Of a stretch of DNA of 64,000 bases, positions 1 to 9,779 are shown piece by piece (position 1 is the stretch's first letter; each line of letters starts with the position of its first letter). The DNA is from UBA7803 sp034522075. GTDB taxonomy: Bacteria > Pseudomonadota > Gammaproteobacteria > Pseudomonadales > Azotimanducaceae. Made by a program: the position numbers and the translations under genes. The stretch covers positions 1 to 64,000 of the forward strand of contig JAXHLO010000022.1 in assembly GCA_034522075.1 (NCBI GenBank), in the 5' to 3' direction. The notes beneath the pieces are model-generated. The model was not told where the DNA came from. It ran no database searches and saw nothing but the letters and a program-made list of their open reading frames with translations.

Positions 1-343
1 AGACGAAATTGCTGAGTTCGGCGACCTTGCTGCTTATACGGTCCTCGGTCATGCATTCGTCTCCCGAAATCCTAAATAGGCTACATCAGTCGCATCGAGC
101 TCAAGAAAGCTAGCTTAACGCCCGGTGATGCTGCCTGCTTGCCTGCCTCCAGTGAACGTCGCATTCGGACTATCCTCAGTGAATGGTCTTCTCAAGAAAC
201 CGACCTTCTGCAAGTCCCGAGCCGGATCCGCGTCAATTTTCGAGCCCGCAGATTCTTGTCGAGTGGTCGCAGGAGTATGACATCGACCGGGAGAAGGCCT
301 TGGCTTACTGTCCCATAAACATTCCACTATTGGGACAGAAGCC
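1..343. other. left edge of island, no confident gene
   Basis: No convincing coding region. Around 113-140 the bases read cttaacgcccggtgatgctg, which resembles the R' end of the three attC sites further right (cctaacgccgg.gatcagc) and could be a decayed attC in the same minus orientation. At 308-315 and 331-338 there is a perfect inverted repeat ctgtccca/tgggacag with a 15-base loop, just before the ATG at 344. Confidence 0.3.
308..338. promoter_or_regulatory. inverted repeat before the recombinase gene
   Basis: Arms ctgtccca (308-315) and tgggacag (331-338) are perfect and lie 5 bases upstream of the ATG at 344. Another tgggacag is at 409-416, inside the former N-terminal region, and ctgtccca recurs at 8158-8165 and 8237-8244. 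The position suggests an operator or recombinase-binding site, but no function can be shown from sequence alone. Confidence 0.35.
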
Positions 344-453
344 ATGGCCAAGTCCGGAGAAGTCGTCGCTTTCAAAGCTGCTGAACCGTCCGCCCCAAAA
401 GCCAAAAATGGGACAGTTCCCAATCGCAGAGCCAATGACGCCGGCGCGGACCC

Positions 454-1032
454 GTGCCGCACTCTACCGAGACCGAGGTCAAGGCACTCCTCCAAGTTGC
501 GAAAAAAGGCCGTCAGGGGCCGCGGGATCATCTGATGATCCTCATGGCATCAGGGCACGGCTTGCGGGTGTCTGAGCTCATCGACCTCAAGTGGTCCGAC
601 ATCGACTTCAAGGCCGGTACGATCCACATTCGGCGCCTGAAGGGCTCCAAGGACTCGACCCACTACCTCGAGGGTGATGAGCTAAGGCCGCTGAGATCGC
701 TCCAGAGGGCCTTACAGGGTCCATTCGTGTTCACCTCGGAGCGTAGCGGCCCGATCAGCGCCGCTGGGTTCAGAAAGCAGCTGGCGCGCTGGGGTAAAGC
801 GGAGTTGCCATTCCCAGTGCACCCGCACATGCTCCGCCACGCCTGCGGCTACGCTCTCGCCAACCGCGGCATGGACACGCGGTCACTGCAGGCGTACCTA
901 GGCCACGCCTCCATCACGCATACGGTTCGATACACCGAGATGTCCCCTACCCGCTTTAAGGGCGTTTGGCGGGTAGCGAGGCGCGCCTGCTGTCCGGGTC
1001 CTGTTCTGCAACGCAGTATGGAAGGTTGCTAG
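454..1032 (+). CDS. FimB/FimE-type tyrosine recombinase, N-terminus frameshifted
   Basis: This is a small single-domain tyrosine recombinase that would cut and rejoin DNA at specific sites. All catalytic residues are visible: Arg in GLRVSEL, Lys in RRLKGSK, HxxR in HMLRH, His in LGHASITHT and the nucleophile Tyr in VRYTEM. The open frame starts at GTG 454, but an upstream frame from ATG 344 (MAKSGEVVAF) encodes what looks like the original N-terminus and runs into this frame about base 450, so one base was probably gained or lost. The C-terminal tail after FKGVWR also reads past an out-of-frame stop near 976, suggesting a second indel. It lies alone at the left edge of the island. The family is clear; whether it is active is not. 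Confidence 0.75.
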   Translation: MPHSTETEVKALLQVAKKGRQGPRDHLMILMASGHGLRVSELIDLKWSDIDFKAGTIHIRRLKGSKDSTHYLEGDELRPLRSLQRALQGPFVFTSERSGPISAAGFRKQLARWGKAELPFPVHPHMLRHACGYALANRGMDTRSLQAYLGHASITHTVRYTEMSPTRFKGVWRVARRACCPGPVLQRSMEGC

Positions 1033-1158
1033 CTTCTCTGGCGGCTGGATGACTACCGACTTGATGGGTAAGGCTCGTTGTCTCGCCGACTCCGGACCGC
1101 GCCCGGTCGACCGGCTACTTCTGGAATCGGCCCAGGAAAGGCCATCTCATCACGAGAA

Positions 1159-1996
1159 CTAGCGTGCCAGGAATGTCTCCACCGCAGCGCAGTAAGCGTC
1201 CGGCTCTTCGATGTGGGCCACGTGTGGAGACTCTTCGAAGCAGATCAGTTCCGCGTGTGGACACCCGCTTGATTTTGCGAGCACAAGGCTCACCGAGTTC
1301 GTCATATGCCCCGTAGGTGATCAGCGTCGGCTGACGTATGAGATGCAGGTCAGCGTCGCGAGACCAATCTCTCAGGTTGCCCACCACAGTAAACTCGTTT
1401 GGACCATTCATTGTCTGATAAACCTGGTTCCCATCGAGCGATTCGACGGATTTCAATATCGACTCGGGCCACGAATCGAGGCGACACAGGTGGCGCTCCA
1501 AGAAAGCCTGTTCAGCGGCTTCATAACCAGGGTCGTCGAGATCCCCGGCCAGGAGCACCTCGGCGTGCGGGGCGGGCAATCAGGTGCTGGCAGTTTTCAA
1601 CAAAGGTCGCAATGTTCGAAGACGCTTGATGAAGGACGACCTTGGAAACTCCTTCCGGGCACCGCAGAGATAGTCGATGGAGAGCCATCCGCCCGACGAA
1701 TGCCCGAGCAGGTGGCATTCGTTAAGCCCAAGCGCATTGCGCATCTGGTCGACTTCGGAAGTGAAGTAATCGAGGGTCCAGAGAGACGGGTTGTCAGGCT
1801 TGTCCGATCGACCACAGCCGAGCTGATCGTAAACGATGACTACGATGCCTGGAGAGGCGCTCCTCAAGTGGCTCAAGGAGGAAGACGCGGCGCCCGGGCC
1901 GCCATGCAGAAACAGGACAGGCAAAGCACTGCCGCCGCCGCTCCGGCGATACCATATCCGCCCGTGCTCGAGATCGATGAAACCTTCTTCCATCAT
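1159..1996 (-). pseudogene. proline iminopeptidase-like alpha/beta hydrolase, frameshifted
   Basis: Joined from three frames, this reads as a complete alpha/beta hydrolase of the proline iminopeptidase/tricorn-interacting-factor type, about 280 codons. Visible parts are the oxyanion region FLHGGPGAASSSL, YDQLGCGRSDKPD, the nucleophile elbow GHSSGG (family usually GHSWGG) and a C-terminal ESPHVAHIEEPDAY with the catalytic His. Frame breaks fall near 1690 (after SIDYLCG), near 1580 (before PHAEVLLAG) and near 1265 (before PHAELICFEE). The start is the second Met of the MEEGFIDLEHGRIWY frame, and the stop is TAG at 1159-1161. With three indels it cannot make a full enzyme as given. It is cargo of the island, with no operon partner. 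Confidence 0.75.
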
Positions 1997-2305
1997 GGCA
2001 GCCTTACGGGAGTTGCCCGTCAGCGACCATCGTCTGGCCGGCCATCGACCGCGTGTCCTCAACGAACATTTCCGAATGACGCCTCAGGGTCGGGAACGGA
2101 GGTTCTAAAGACTCGCCGCTAATTCCGATATCGGCTCGGGACAGGATCGTCGTTTCGGGGACCCTCAGTCCAATGATCTACCACCCTTGCGAAGGAATAC
2201 AGTTGCGCTCTTCTGCCTGTGCGAAAACCCCGTCAACATAACTGGATTTGCCCGGCCGAGCATAGTTTTCAATGCGCCGGAATATTTGGAAAAACCGTTC
2301 GACCT

Positions 2306-2969
2306 TCAATTTTTCATCTGAGCCAACAGCGTTTCGTCGTACGCGGATAATCCAGTAGCAGGATTTGGCTCTTTCAGGCCTCTCTCTTTAGCCCTCGTAA
2401 GTTGGGCGATATCTACTGGAAATTTCGATGCAACACAACGGCCAGTCGTCCCGCCTTTCCCGCTGATTTCGAGCTGGTTTCGATCGGCCGAAGTTACAGT
2501 AAAGCCTAGCGCCCGAGGTTCTGGCAAGCTAACCGTCGCCCCGTCGGTCTTCTTGAGTGTCGTGAGCTTGGCGTCGACAAAGATGCCCTGCTGAGTCATG
2601 AGCACTCCAATTCCCAATCAGCGCACCTGTCGAATTTCCTGCCACATAGACTTTGCCGTCATCGCCATAGTGAAAACTCCCGGCAATGTCCTGAGTTGAG
2701 CAATCCATAAAGCTCTCTGCGATGAATCTGATCTTCCACCGATGCGACCGAAAGTTCCGCCTCTGGTTGGCAGAGATGATCACGCCAACAGAACAGAGAC
2801 CAACAATGCCTAAAAGGGCGAAGAGTTTTCGATTGCTGATTCCAGAGCTTGAACTATTGGATTGGTTGGTGCTCGTGGAAAGAGTAGCGCCGCATTTCGC
2901 GCATTTCGCACAATCATCAGGATACTCGATCCCGCAGTCAGAGCATTCCCTATAGTCACCCATGTCCAC
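2306..2969 (-). pseudogene. zinc-ribbon membrane protein, frameshifted
   Basis: The N-terminus MGDYRECSDCGIEYPDDC, followed by CAKCGATL, is a four-cysteine zinc ribbon. A Ser/Asn-rich linker follows, then one membrane segment (LFALLGIVGLCSVGVIIS) and an outer or periplasmic part of unknown fold. The frame shifts near 2605: GNSTGALIG continues as GVLMTQQGIFVDAKLTTL in the other frame down to the stop at 2306. Zinc-ribbon plus single-pass proteins of this sort are common in gene cassettes and islands, and the function is unknown. A start at 2963 (MGDYREC) is as likely as 2969. Confidence 0.55.
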
Positions 2970-3009
2970 ATCTCATGTTCTTGCAATGGATGAAGCCTAA
3001 GTGGATTCA

Positions 3010-3204
3010 TCAAGATTGACTGAGAACCAGGGCACTTCCGAGATGCCCATGCTTACGCAGGCCCACTTTGGATGTGATGTGCGTCTCAATGATTCCTTTT
3101 GAGCCGACCGACTGTGGGCTGAATTCGTGGCCCACACCTGCGTTCCTGTGAGTCGGGCTTCGGAGCTTGAGGCTCTTCTGAATGGCTTTGGGCTTGGGAT
3201 TCAA
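3010..3204 (-). CDS. small hypothetical protein
   Basis: A 64-codon open frame (starts MNPKPKAIQKSLKLRSPT) just upstream of the zinc-ribbon gene on the same strand. It is basic, with no membrane segment and no recognised domain. The rest of 2970-3350 holds nothing I can support. It may be a chance frame or a remnant. Confidence 0.2.
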   Translation of the reverse strand: MNPKPKAIQKSLKLRSPTHRNAGVGHEFSPQSVGSKGIIETHITSKVGLRKHGHLGSALVLSQS

Positions 3205-3350
3205 TCCGAGGTCTTATCATAGCCGCACCTTTCGTAGTAGGTTGGTGATACGTACACGAATGACGCGTGGCGACGCTGGAGATTGGTGCGGCCTTCGATG
3301 AACTCGGAGCAAGCCATGCGGTCTCAGGCAGGGCCTGCTATCAGTTGAAA

Positions 3351-3818
3351 TTAGTGGATCACGTCACTCGACTCGACGAAGCCCGAGACCATGCCGCCCA
3401 CCAGGCGAACCTTTGAGATGCCAGACCCACGTGCTCGACCTGCGCGGCATAGCTCTCCTGCGGCAGCTGCAGGCATCCGGCGTCCTGGGCGACGTAGGGG
3501 TTGTTGGCCGGGCTACGAGGTCTCGAGCCTCGATGATGCCCTTGTATGAATCACAGATCACTGCGCCAGAGTTTAGCTGTGCAACGGATCCGCGAGGCCA
3601 AGCCTTGCGGCGTTCACGCCGCGCTGCGGCCTCAGCTTTTCGGCGGATTCGGTCTTTGGGACTCCGTCTTTCCGAGCCTGTACCGTTTCGAAGGCCGCGA
3701 GTTGCTTTGCAGTAAAAGGAAGACCAGTAGGCGCAGGCTGGGCGCGCCGTCCAAGCTTTCTCTGAGTTTTGCACGAACACACCAGAGAGTTCCACATAAT
3801 CACCGGCACTTCGAACAC
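3351..3818 (-). pseudogene. hypothetical protein, multiply frameshifted
   Basis: Joining frames gives a protein-like chain: an N-terminal part (MFEVPVIMWNSLVCSCKTQR, then LPFTAKQLAAFETVQ), a middle part (LNSGAVICDSYKGIIEARD) and a C-terminal part (YVAQDAGCLQLPQESYAAQ, then SGISKVRLVGGMVSGFVESS) ending at TAA 3351-3353. At least three frame changes are needed. I recognise no family. The last part has the hydrophobic/Gly pattern of a soluble domain. It lies between other broken minus-strand genes of the island. Confidence 0.4.
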
Positions 3819-4009
3819 TAAGGCGGTCTTGAGCTTGTTGACTGTTTGAACGCCCGTGCCTGATCGATTGACACGGGCAGCTTAGCCTCCGCTCGCATAC
3901 CGCCTCGGCTGGTGATCACTAGTATTGAACTGCTCCGCGTCCGCGTCGTAGTTTGCTTCAGCTATAGCGGGGTTGGCCTACGGCATTGACTAGGGCTTCT
4001 TCACGGAGG

Positions 4010-4467
4010 TCACGCTGCGACGCCTCGATGGTCCGCCTGCGCCTCCCGAATGGCTGCTCGATGTGCGGACTTGAGTTCCGAACGCAGCCTCGTAGTCTTC
4101 GGTCTCGAACTCGCCCTTCTTGGGCGGCTGAAAGTGGCCTCTTTGGCCGGAATCTTGAGGGACGCCTGGAACACCGCGTTCGCTAGGTTCAGCGCCTCGT
4201 CCGCACTGCCTGCGCGCGATCGAATCTTCGATGGAGCGGACCAACTTACGACCAGCCGACGGTTTGCATCGGCGACAAGTTTGCTCATGTTCTCTTCCAG
4301 GGCGCGCTGTTTGCGTTCATTGGCAAGGTGCGCGGCTTTAGCAACAGCCTTGCGCTCTTCTGCTGCGTCAGCCAGATCGCGCTCCCGTTGGCGTTCCGTC
4401 TCGGCGAAGGCGTTTCTCGGCGCGCGACCTCAGCTTCCCTGGCAGCGATCATCTCCTGCAAAGTCAT
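4010..4467 (-). pseudogene. coiled-coil hypothetical protein, frameshifted
   Basis: It begins MTLQEMIAAREAEVARRE and, after a frame change near 4405, continues AFAETERQRERDLADAAEER and KAAHLANERKQRALEENM. That is a long, highly charged coiled coil, followed by VADANRRLVVSWSAPSKIRS and EALNLANAVFQASLKIP. Its ATG overlaps the TGA of the TonB-like gene upstream (ATGA), so the two were probably translated together. No family is recognised. A second frame change near the C-terminus is likely. Confidence 0.45.
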
Positions 4468-4910
4468 CCGGCGTAGTCGCCAGCGCTGTCGCGCTCTTTT
4501 CGGCTTTCATCGCCATGCTCTTGCTTCGCGTTCTGCTCTCCAGAAGCTGGGGCAAGGTTGAAAGTGACAACGTTCCGGACACGGTTCATGTTCCTCGGCT
4601 CAAGATTCTCGATCCGCGGAAGGTAGCGCCAGGACAAGACAGCATTAAACGCAGCTCGATCAAAGATACCTGGTGGCTTAGCTTCTATGACACGTGGGTT
4701 CTCTACTTTGCCATCCTTCGTCACCGTGTACTCGAGCAAAACATATCCCTCAATGCCTCGCGTCTGGGCGCCACCAGGGATAGACGGGCGCTTGCGCCTG
4801 GATGAGTTTGTAGTCAAGAATTCCGTAGTCTTGGTTGACGTGCTGTGAGTTATATGGAAGAGCGCCAGGCCCAGCCAAGCTGCAGGCTCATCAGCTCCAC
4901 AAACGCACAA
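4464..4910 (-). pseudogene. TonB C-terminal domain protein, frameshifted
   Basis: RGIEGYVLLEYTVTKDGKV, followed by VIEAKPPGIFDRAAFNAVLS and WRYLPRI, is a TonB C-terminal domain (TIGR01352-type), the periplasmic part that contacts outer-membrane transporters. Upstream the family motif PVYP appears in another frame (DYKLIQAQAPVYP), so a frameshift lies near 4765. The first residues of the open frame (MCVCGADEPAAW) are probably not the original start. There is no convincing N-terminal membrane anchor, so this may be a truncated energy transducer or a stand-alone TonB-domain protein. It overlaps the next gene by ATGA. Confidence 0.6.
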
Positions 4911-5549
4911 ATCGTTTAGATACGATCATTAGAACAAGTCCCTCTCCCTTCGTCCGCGCTTTTCAATCCGATTTAGAAAACAAGATAGTAGAATTAGCGT
5001 GCAGTGTGGCCTGCGTCACAGGGTGGAAAATCTCTGCGAGTGAGACGCACTTGCCGCATTGGTGTGTGCTTCGGTACCGTTCGTTCATCGATGAGAATGG
5101 CTTCGCTCCTGGGAACGTCACCCCGAATCCTTCGAGTTGCGTCGCTATCAGCGTGTCAAGGAGAGGATAGCTAGGATGGCGCACAAGGCGCTCACCCGGC
5201 TCCGGAAACAATCCGTTAGACCTTGTTGCAGGAGAATCGCAAGTTGCCCGGCACGTCCGGTCGGTGGTGAATACCACATTTTTTCGATCCAGAGACTCGA
5301 TCTTCTGATGAATCGTGTGGGAGGCTGCTAGGGGTCGGTTGGAGCCCTTCGCTGATTTGCGGATTTCCGTCTGCTCCGATGGTAAGACCGGTCATTCAAG
5401 GCCGATGAACCGCATCGACTGAAACAGAGTTCACGAATCCGTAATCTGAGCGGATTCTCCCAGCGCTTGTTTGGTACCTGCATCAAATCCGAGACCAACA
5501 TCTTGGCCAAACTGAAGCCAAGGACCTTCATGGAGAAATTCGAATCAGG
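4911..5549. other. stretch with only weak open frames
   Basis: Two minus-strand open frames (4963-5277, containing YPLLDTLIATQLEGFGVTFP, and 5328-5531) look mildly protein-like but match nothing I recognise and lack clear ribosome binding sites. I do not call genes here. Confidence 0.3.
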
Positions 5550-6107
5550 ATGGCTATCTTGGTTGTGGTGTGTGCGAGCGCTTTCTGGGTCTACTGGGAT
5601 GCGACCAAGAATAAGATCGGAAAGGTGCCCGACCGTAAAGGGATGTTCAACATGTCGGCAGGCGCTGGGGCAGATAGCTAATCTGATGCTTTGGATTGTC
5701 TGTTTCTGCCTATCTAATCAACAGATCTCGGTTGATCGAAGTGGCAAATGAGCATCCGGTCGAGCCTCGCGCCGGCCACGGCGTGGCTACGGTCTTCGCC
5801 GCGCTTGCGCTTGGATCCGTCCTCGGCGCCTATAACGTCTACTCGAGCGGATTGCTCCCGAATTGTGGCAGCGCCGAGATCGTCTCGCTCACAGATCGCA
5901 TCGTACGAGACTCTCCAGCTGCCGCACTTCTTGGACAAGAGAACTTTGAACTCAAGTCCCACGGCGAGAAGAGCTACGACCCGTCGCAAGAGGTTCGCAC
6001 GTGCCCGTGCCGTCCTCACGGGGCATTCGGTGAAGAGGTGATAGGCTACACGGTCGAATGGCACAACAAGAATAGCGGCGAATTCCTGGGTCCAAATTCA
6101 GGGATAG
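5550..6107 (+). pseudogene. membrane protein of cassette type, frameshifted
   Basis: Starts MAILVVVCASAFWVYWDATKNK and continues with IGKVPDRKGMFNMSAGA, a motif set I associate with a widespread small membrane protein (WVxxDA-x-KIGK...MFNMSAGAW). A second membrane segment NLMLWIVCFC...YLINRS follows after a frame change near 5676. The third part, ALALGSVLGAYNVYSSGLLP, is followed by a soluble tail (CGSAEIVSLTDRIVRD, VIGYTVEWHNKNSGEF) with further frame changes near 6005, 6040 and 6090. The stop is TAG 6105-6107. The role is unknown. It is one of the few plus-strand genes here. Confidence 0.5.
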
Positions 6108-6864
6108 TCGTCGGGGCCGATCGTGGGCATAGCCGATACCCGGACCGTTACCGGGCGGTCCACAGTCCGCCTGCAGCCATTGCCGGCACTTGCCGCCTTG
6201 GGCAGATCGCTCTGCAAACAGCCTGAAGAACGAGGAAAGACGCTGCGCCCGGATGGGGTAGCGAAGTGGGGCAACGTGGTTGTCCGCTCACGGGAGATGA
6301 GTGATGAAGCTCTGGTGATGTTCTGTGCTGCTCGGCACCGAGCTCGGCGCTTGGGCATCACGCTGGGGGCGCAGTGGTATCGGCTGGGGGTTGACGGCTG
6401 TCTGATCAGCCCGTTGATTACCGCGATCATCCTTTTGATTGTGGGTCGTACCAGGAGGTTCAGCAACAGGCTCAGGTATTCGCGGATGCTGGGCGAGCTG
6501 AAGAAACTTACGACGCAGCGTGCAATGCAAAAGTTGCTCGATGAAGGCTTTGAAGGCTCGCCCGAACAGTTGTCAGCAGCGGCTCGTATCCGACTGACGG
6601 GCACGGCCGCCGCATACGGCGAGCCGAACCTAACCAAAGCTATCGGCGGCCCGCGTCGCACATCATCGCGTGAGCAATCTCCCAATACGCCGCGCACCCA
6701 TGCTCGTTATCCCGTTATCGACCCGGTCCTCGACTGTTACCTTCCTTCGACGACATGCCCGCTTGCCGCAGACTCTCGGCAATGGAATCGGTGCAGGTCC
6801 GCCATTCGGCAGTCAGCGACATTCCCTGCACTGCGGCAATCCGGCCGTAGACGACCCTGAGCGG
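6108..6864. other. no confident gene
   Basis: A long plus-strand frame (6123-6860) is open and includes a hydrophobic run LISPLITAIILLIVG and LRYSRMLGELKKLTTQRAMQ, but its composition is uneven, with no clear start or family. The opposite strand is also open in places. I regard it as decayed DNA that cannot be assigned. Confidence 0.3.
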
Positions 6865-7890
6865 TCATTGCCTTTCTAACGCATTACCAATTGTCTTGAC
6901 GATCTTTTTCGTGTTGTCACCTGCAGGTTCGCCGCCGTGTGTCGCCGGAAGAAGTCCGGTTTGGTCTTGTAGCTTCTGGATCACTCGCTCGATCATCTCC
7001 ATCACTTCTCTTCTACGAGATCGGTGTACGTATGCAGCGTGCTTAACTCGTTCGAGCAGATCCCCAAGCAACGCATGTCCAACATCTATCTCGTTTATGA
7101 GCAGCATTACCGGAATGAAGAATTTTTCGATCTCATCGTTGTCGGTATCCAAGCTGGCCAAGACCATTGCGCGCCGCACCCCCTTGTTAATCGATCTTCT
7201 CCAGGTGGGAAAAGCGTTTCGAGTACTTTTGCGAAGCTCAGCAATGACTCTGACATGAATTCCCACGGGGTATGTCCGGAGCGCAGCAAGCGACAGGCAT
7301 TATGGATACCGCAGCGCTGCAACCAGACGGCGGTTGCCATAGCTGGCTAAAAATGTCTGCAGCTCCCAAGCCGATGCGACCAAGGACTCCTGCTTGTCAC
7401 GAGTAGATATTAGAATCGGCGAGTTCAAGCCAGCTAACTCCCATGCAAAATGATCATATCCAACGCACCCCTCAACACGATCAATCACTACGGGATCTTC
7501 TTGTAGTTTCAAGCTCAAGGCGAATGGGAAGACGTAATAGATAGACTCGATGAGCTGCGTCAGATCCGCATTGGAATCGCATTCGGTCGTTATCGTTAGT
7601 TCATTCGCCTTCAACTGGAACGATGTTTGGATGTTGGACGCACACGTCCAGTTCTTCGATAGGTTTTCAGGACGTATTTTGAAACGGCCAGTGTTTGCGT
7701 TGAATTCAACTTGGCCGGCGGTGGATTGCTTCCATGTCCTGCCGTCGGCGCGATGGTTCCCGAACGCCGCGTCGGTCCTGAATCGGAACCTCGCCGCGAC
7801 CGAATTCGGGAATTTGCAGATCCTGAGCTACTCGAAACGTACGTTGCCTGACTTGATAGGTAAGCACCGTGGGCAGTCTTCCAAAAGCAT
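6865..7890 (-). pseudogene. hypothetical protein with N-terminal CPRC, frameshifted
   Basis: Five open segments join into one protein of about 340 residues. It starts MLLEDCPRCLPIKSGNVRF at 7890, then VAQDLQIPEFGRGEVPIQD, TWKQSTAGQVEFNANTGRF, LTITTECDSNADLTQLIESI, SESLLSFAKVLETLFPP, and a helical C-terminus DEIEKFFIPVMLLINEIDVG down to NALERQ and TGA. Frame changes fall near 7835, 7780, 7300 and 7215. The CPRC start suggests half of a zinc knuckle. The last 110 residues look all-helical. I recognise no family. The length and coherence show a real ancestral gene. Confidence 0.5.
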
Positions 7891-8676
7891 GTTTTCAATA
7901 GCAGATTATGCGATGGTTTTTATTGCGTTCAACCATCTGCGCGGCAATGTCTCCTGATTGGCCAGTCACCGTAAATTTCCGTGCTCCCTTTCGGTGCTGG
8001 CGACCGACCGCTCCTAGAGGACGGCGCGATCGCTGCCACTTTCCGCATTCACGCAGCCCATCGAGCCAGCACCTTGTGTGACCATGCTGGGTAATCTGCA
8101 ATGTCTGGCCCTCACGGTAGCCTATCGGGCCGGGTTGAACTCCCAAGTATCCTGAAACTGTCCCACTTACACCTGCTGGGCCCTGATGTTTCAGCGGACA
8201 GCCAAGCCGCGTCCCCGCGGGCAGGGACCTGATGAACTGTCCCATTTTGGGAACATTTGTGGGCCAGATCATAGGACTTGGAGGAGAGTCCCGATTGCTG
8301 ATTCCGACGGTCCCGCTGCAAAACATTTGCCGATAGAATCTCAAGAGGCATGGAGGGAAGGTAATGACCAAACGAGAACGCGTCTTCCAGCATGAGCGCC
8401 AACCGCGACTGCCGCTCACGTCTACGGATCGGTTCCTGAACCGGCATGTCTCAGGCGTGAGGCCAGGCCCGCAGAACAACTGGACCTGACTCGGAAGGCA
8501 CAACAGCGGCTATTCTAGAGGATCTCGGCGGCGCACCGATTGCGCGATACGAATTACCGGTGAGGCGACTGCCCTCCCAATTCATCAAAGATTGAGAGGA
8601 TGACTGGCCGACATCAGCCCAGCAAAAAGAATATTCCCTAACTTAGCTGCTGGACCAAAAATCCTGGGCTGGCGAT
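7891..8676. other. no confident gene
   Basis: Minus-strand frames are open through much of this stretch but their translations are not protein-like. A 41-codon plus-strand frame (8364-8489, MTKRERVFQHERQPRLPLTS) is too short to support. Two copies of the octamer ctgtccca (8158-8165, 8237-8244) match those near the recombinase at 308-416. Confidence 0.3.
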
Positions 8677-8776
8677 GCCTACCGTCGGCGATCAGCGGCC
8701 GAGCCAACCGGCGGCAAAATTGCGAAAGCAATTTTGATGACGGTTTGGACGGACTGCTGCATCGCCCTTGTCAGGC
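8677..8776 (-). mobile_element. attC site 1 (integron cassette recombination site)
   Basis: Read on the minus strand: R'' GCCTGAC, L'' near GGCGATGCAGC, a stem with an extra hairpin CAAAATTGC-tttc-GCAATTTTG (8715-8736), then L' GCTGATCGCC and R' GGTAGGC. The R' is degenerate (GGTAGGC, not GTTAGGC). The stop codon of the cassette gene at 8771 lies inside R'', as is normal for cassettes. Shares the core aattgcgaaagcaatttt and gatgacggtttggacgg with attC site 2. Confidence 0.75.
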
Positions 8777-9543
8777 GTCATCGCCCTTGGGGAGTGCATA
8801 CTGATGTCCAGGCAGATCCGGATCTACCCAGACGACGATAGAGGTGCCTGTCAGTACGGGCAGCGGAAAGGCACATTCAGGCTTTTCCGATCGGGCAGAA
8901 ATCGATCTCTTCTGACTTATTCGCTCGTCTGAGTTCGCCCCATAGGCCAACGCTTACCTTCACTCCATTGGGTGGAGTTCTTTCCTTGCGGACCGCCTCT
9001 ACCAGATCCTCAACTGCCACATTGATATCGCTCATAATTGGAAGCTTCCTCACAATGAGAGGCTGGAGCGTATGACTCGGGAATACTTGGGTCGTAGAGC
9101 GTCTTATAAACGACTGCTCTCTAACAGACTCGACATCGAAGACCACCCGGCTTGCAGTTTCCATCTCACCGCTCGAAGCGATTGTTTCAACGTGCTTTCC
9201 CGTTGGCGCCTAGGCCAACTGGGTTTCGAAACTCTGCACCAAGCCGAACGCCCTCACCATCAAGTACGCTCGCGTTGAGCCGGAAGACGGCGTCGAAGCT
9301 TACCTTTGACTCGACGACGCACCGCAGTCTTGTGTCATTAAAGTCGAATACAACTATCAACCGATAAGACCTTGGCAGAGATTCGCTCAACTCGATAGGC
9401 GGTGGCTTGACCGGCTCCTGGTTCACCGCCGAATATGTCAAAGATACTGCTACTGCGTGCTGTGCTAGCAGATAGAGCAAGACGACTACTACAATTGAGA
9501 TCCAATCAGTCGCCGATCCAAATTTGTGTTTCCCAGTTCTCAT
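8771..9543 (-). pseudogene. cassette gene: membrane-anchored hypothetical protein, frameshifted
   Basis: Starts MRTGKHKFGSATDW at 9543, with GGAG seven bases upstream. One membrane anchor (ISIVVVVLLYLLAQHAVAVS) follows, then an extracytoplasmic part including SYRLIVVFDFNDTRLRCVVE, METASRVVFDVESVREQSF and SDINVAVEDLVEAVRKERTP, ending VVWVDPDLPGHQYALPKGDD. Frame changes lie near 9187 (ANGK to HVETIASS) and near 8885 (IGKA to ECAFPLPV). The TGA at 8771-8773 sits in the R'' of attC 1, so gene and attC make one complete cassette. No family is recognised. Confidence 0.55.
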
Positions 9544-9651
9544 GCTGCGCTCCATCTCTCGCAAAGCCCTAACCGCCGGAGCCTATGCCAACAGTACCAA
9601 TAACTCAAGGAGTCCCCCATCGGATCGGTGGCGTTAGAATCATGGCGCTAC

Positions 9652-9770
9652 GCCTAACGCCGGGATCAGCGGCGGCGGCGCCAAAATTGCGAAAGCAATT
9701 TTGATGACGGTTTGGACGGCCCGCTGCATTGATAGAATGGACTTGCCATTGGATCGGCATCATGCTAGGC
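9652..9770 (-). mobile_element. attC site 2
   Basis: Minus strand: R'' GCCTAGC (9764-9770), then a longer arm, the shared core with the hairpin CAAAATTGC-tttc-GCAATTTTG, L' GCTGATCCC and an intact R' GGCGTTAGGC (9652-9661). The next cassette gene begins about 110 bases beyond R'. Its 119-base length is within the usual attC range. The core from aaaattgcgaaagc to gatgacggtttggacgg is nearly identical to attC site 1, as expected within one cassette array. Confidence 0.75.
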
Positions 9771-9779
9771 GGCAACCAG

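Noticed and set aside
1211..2122. 303-codon plus-strand open frame
   Set aside because: It is the shadow of the alpha/beta hydrolase pseudogene; only the minus strand gives a family match.
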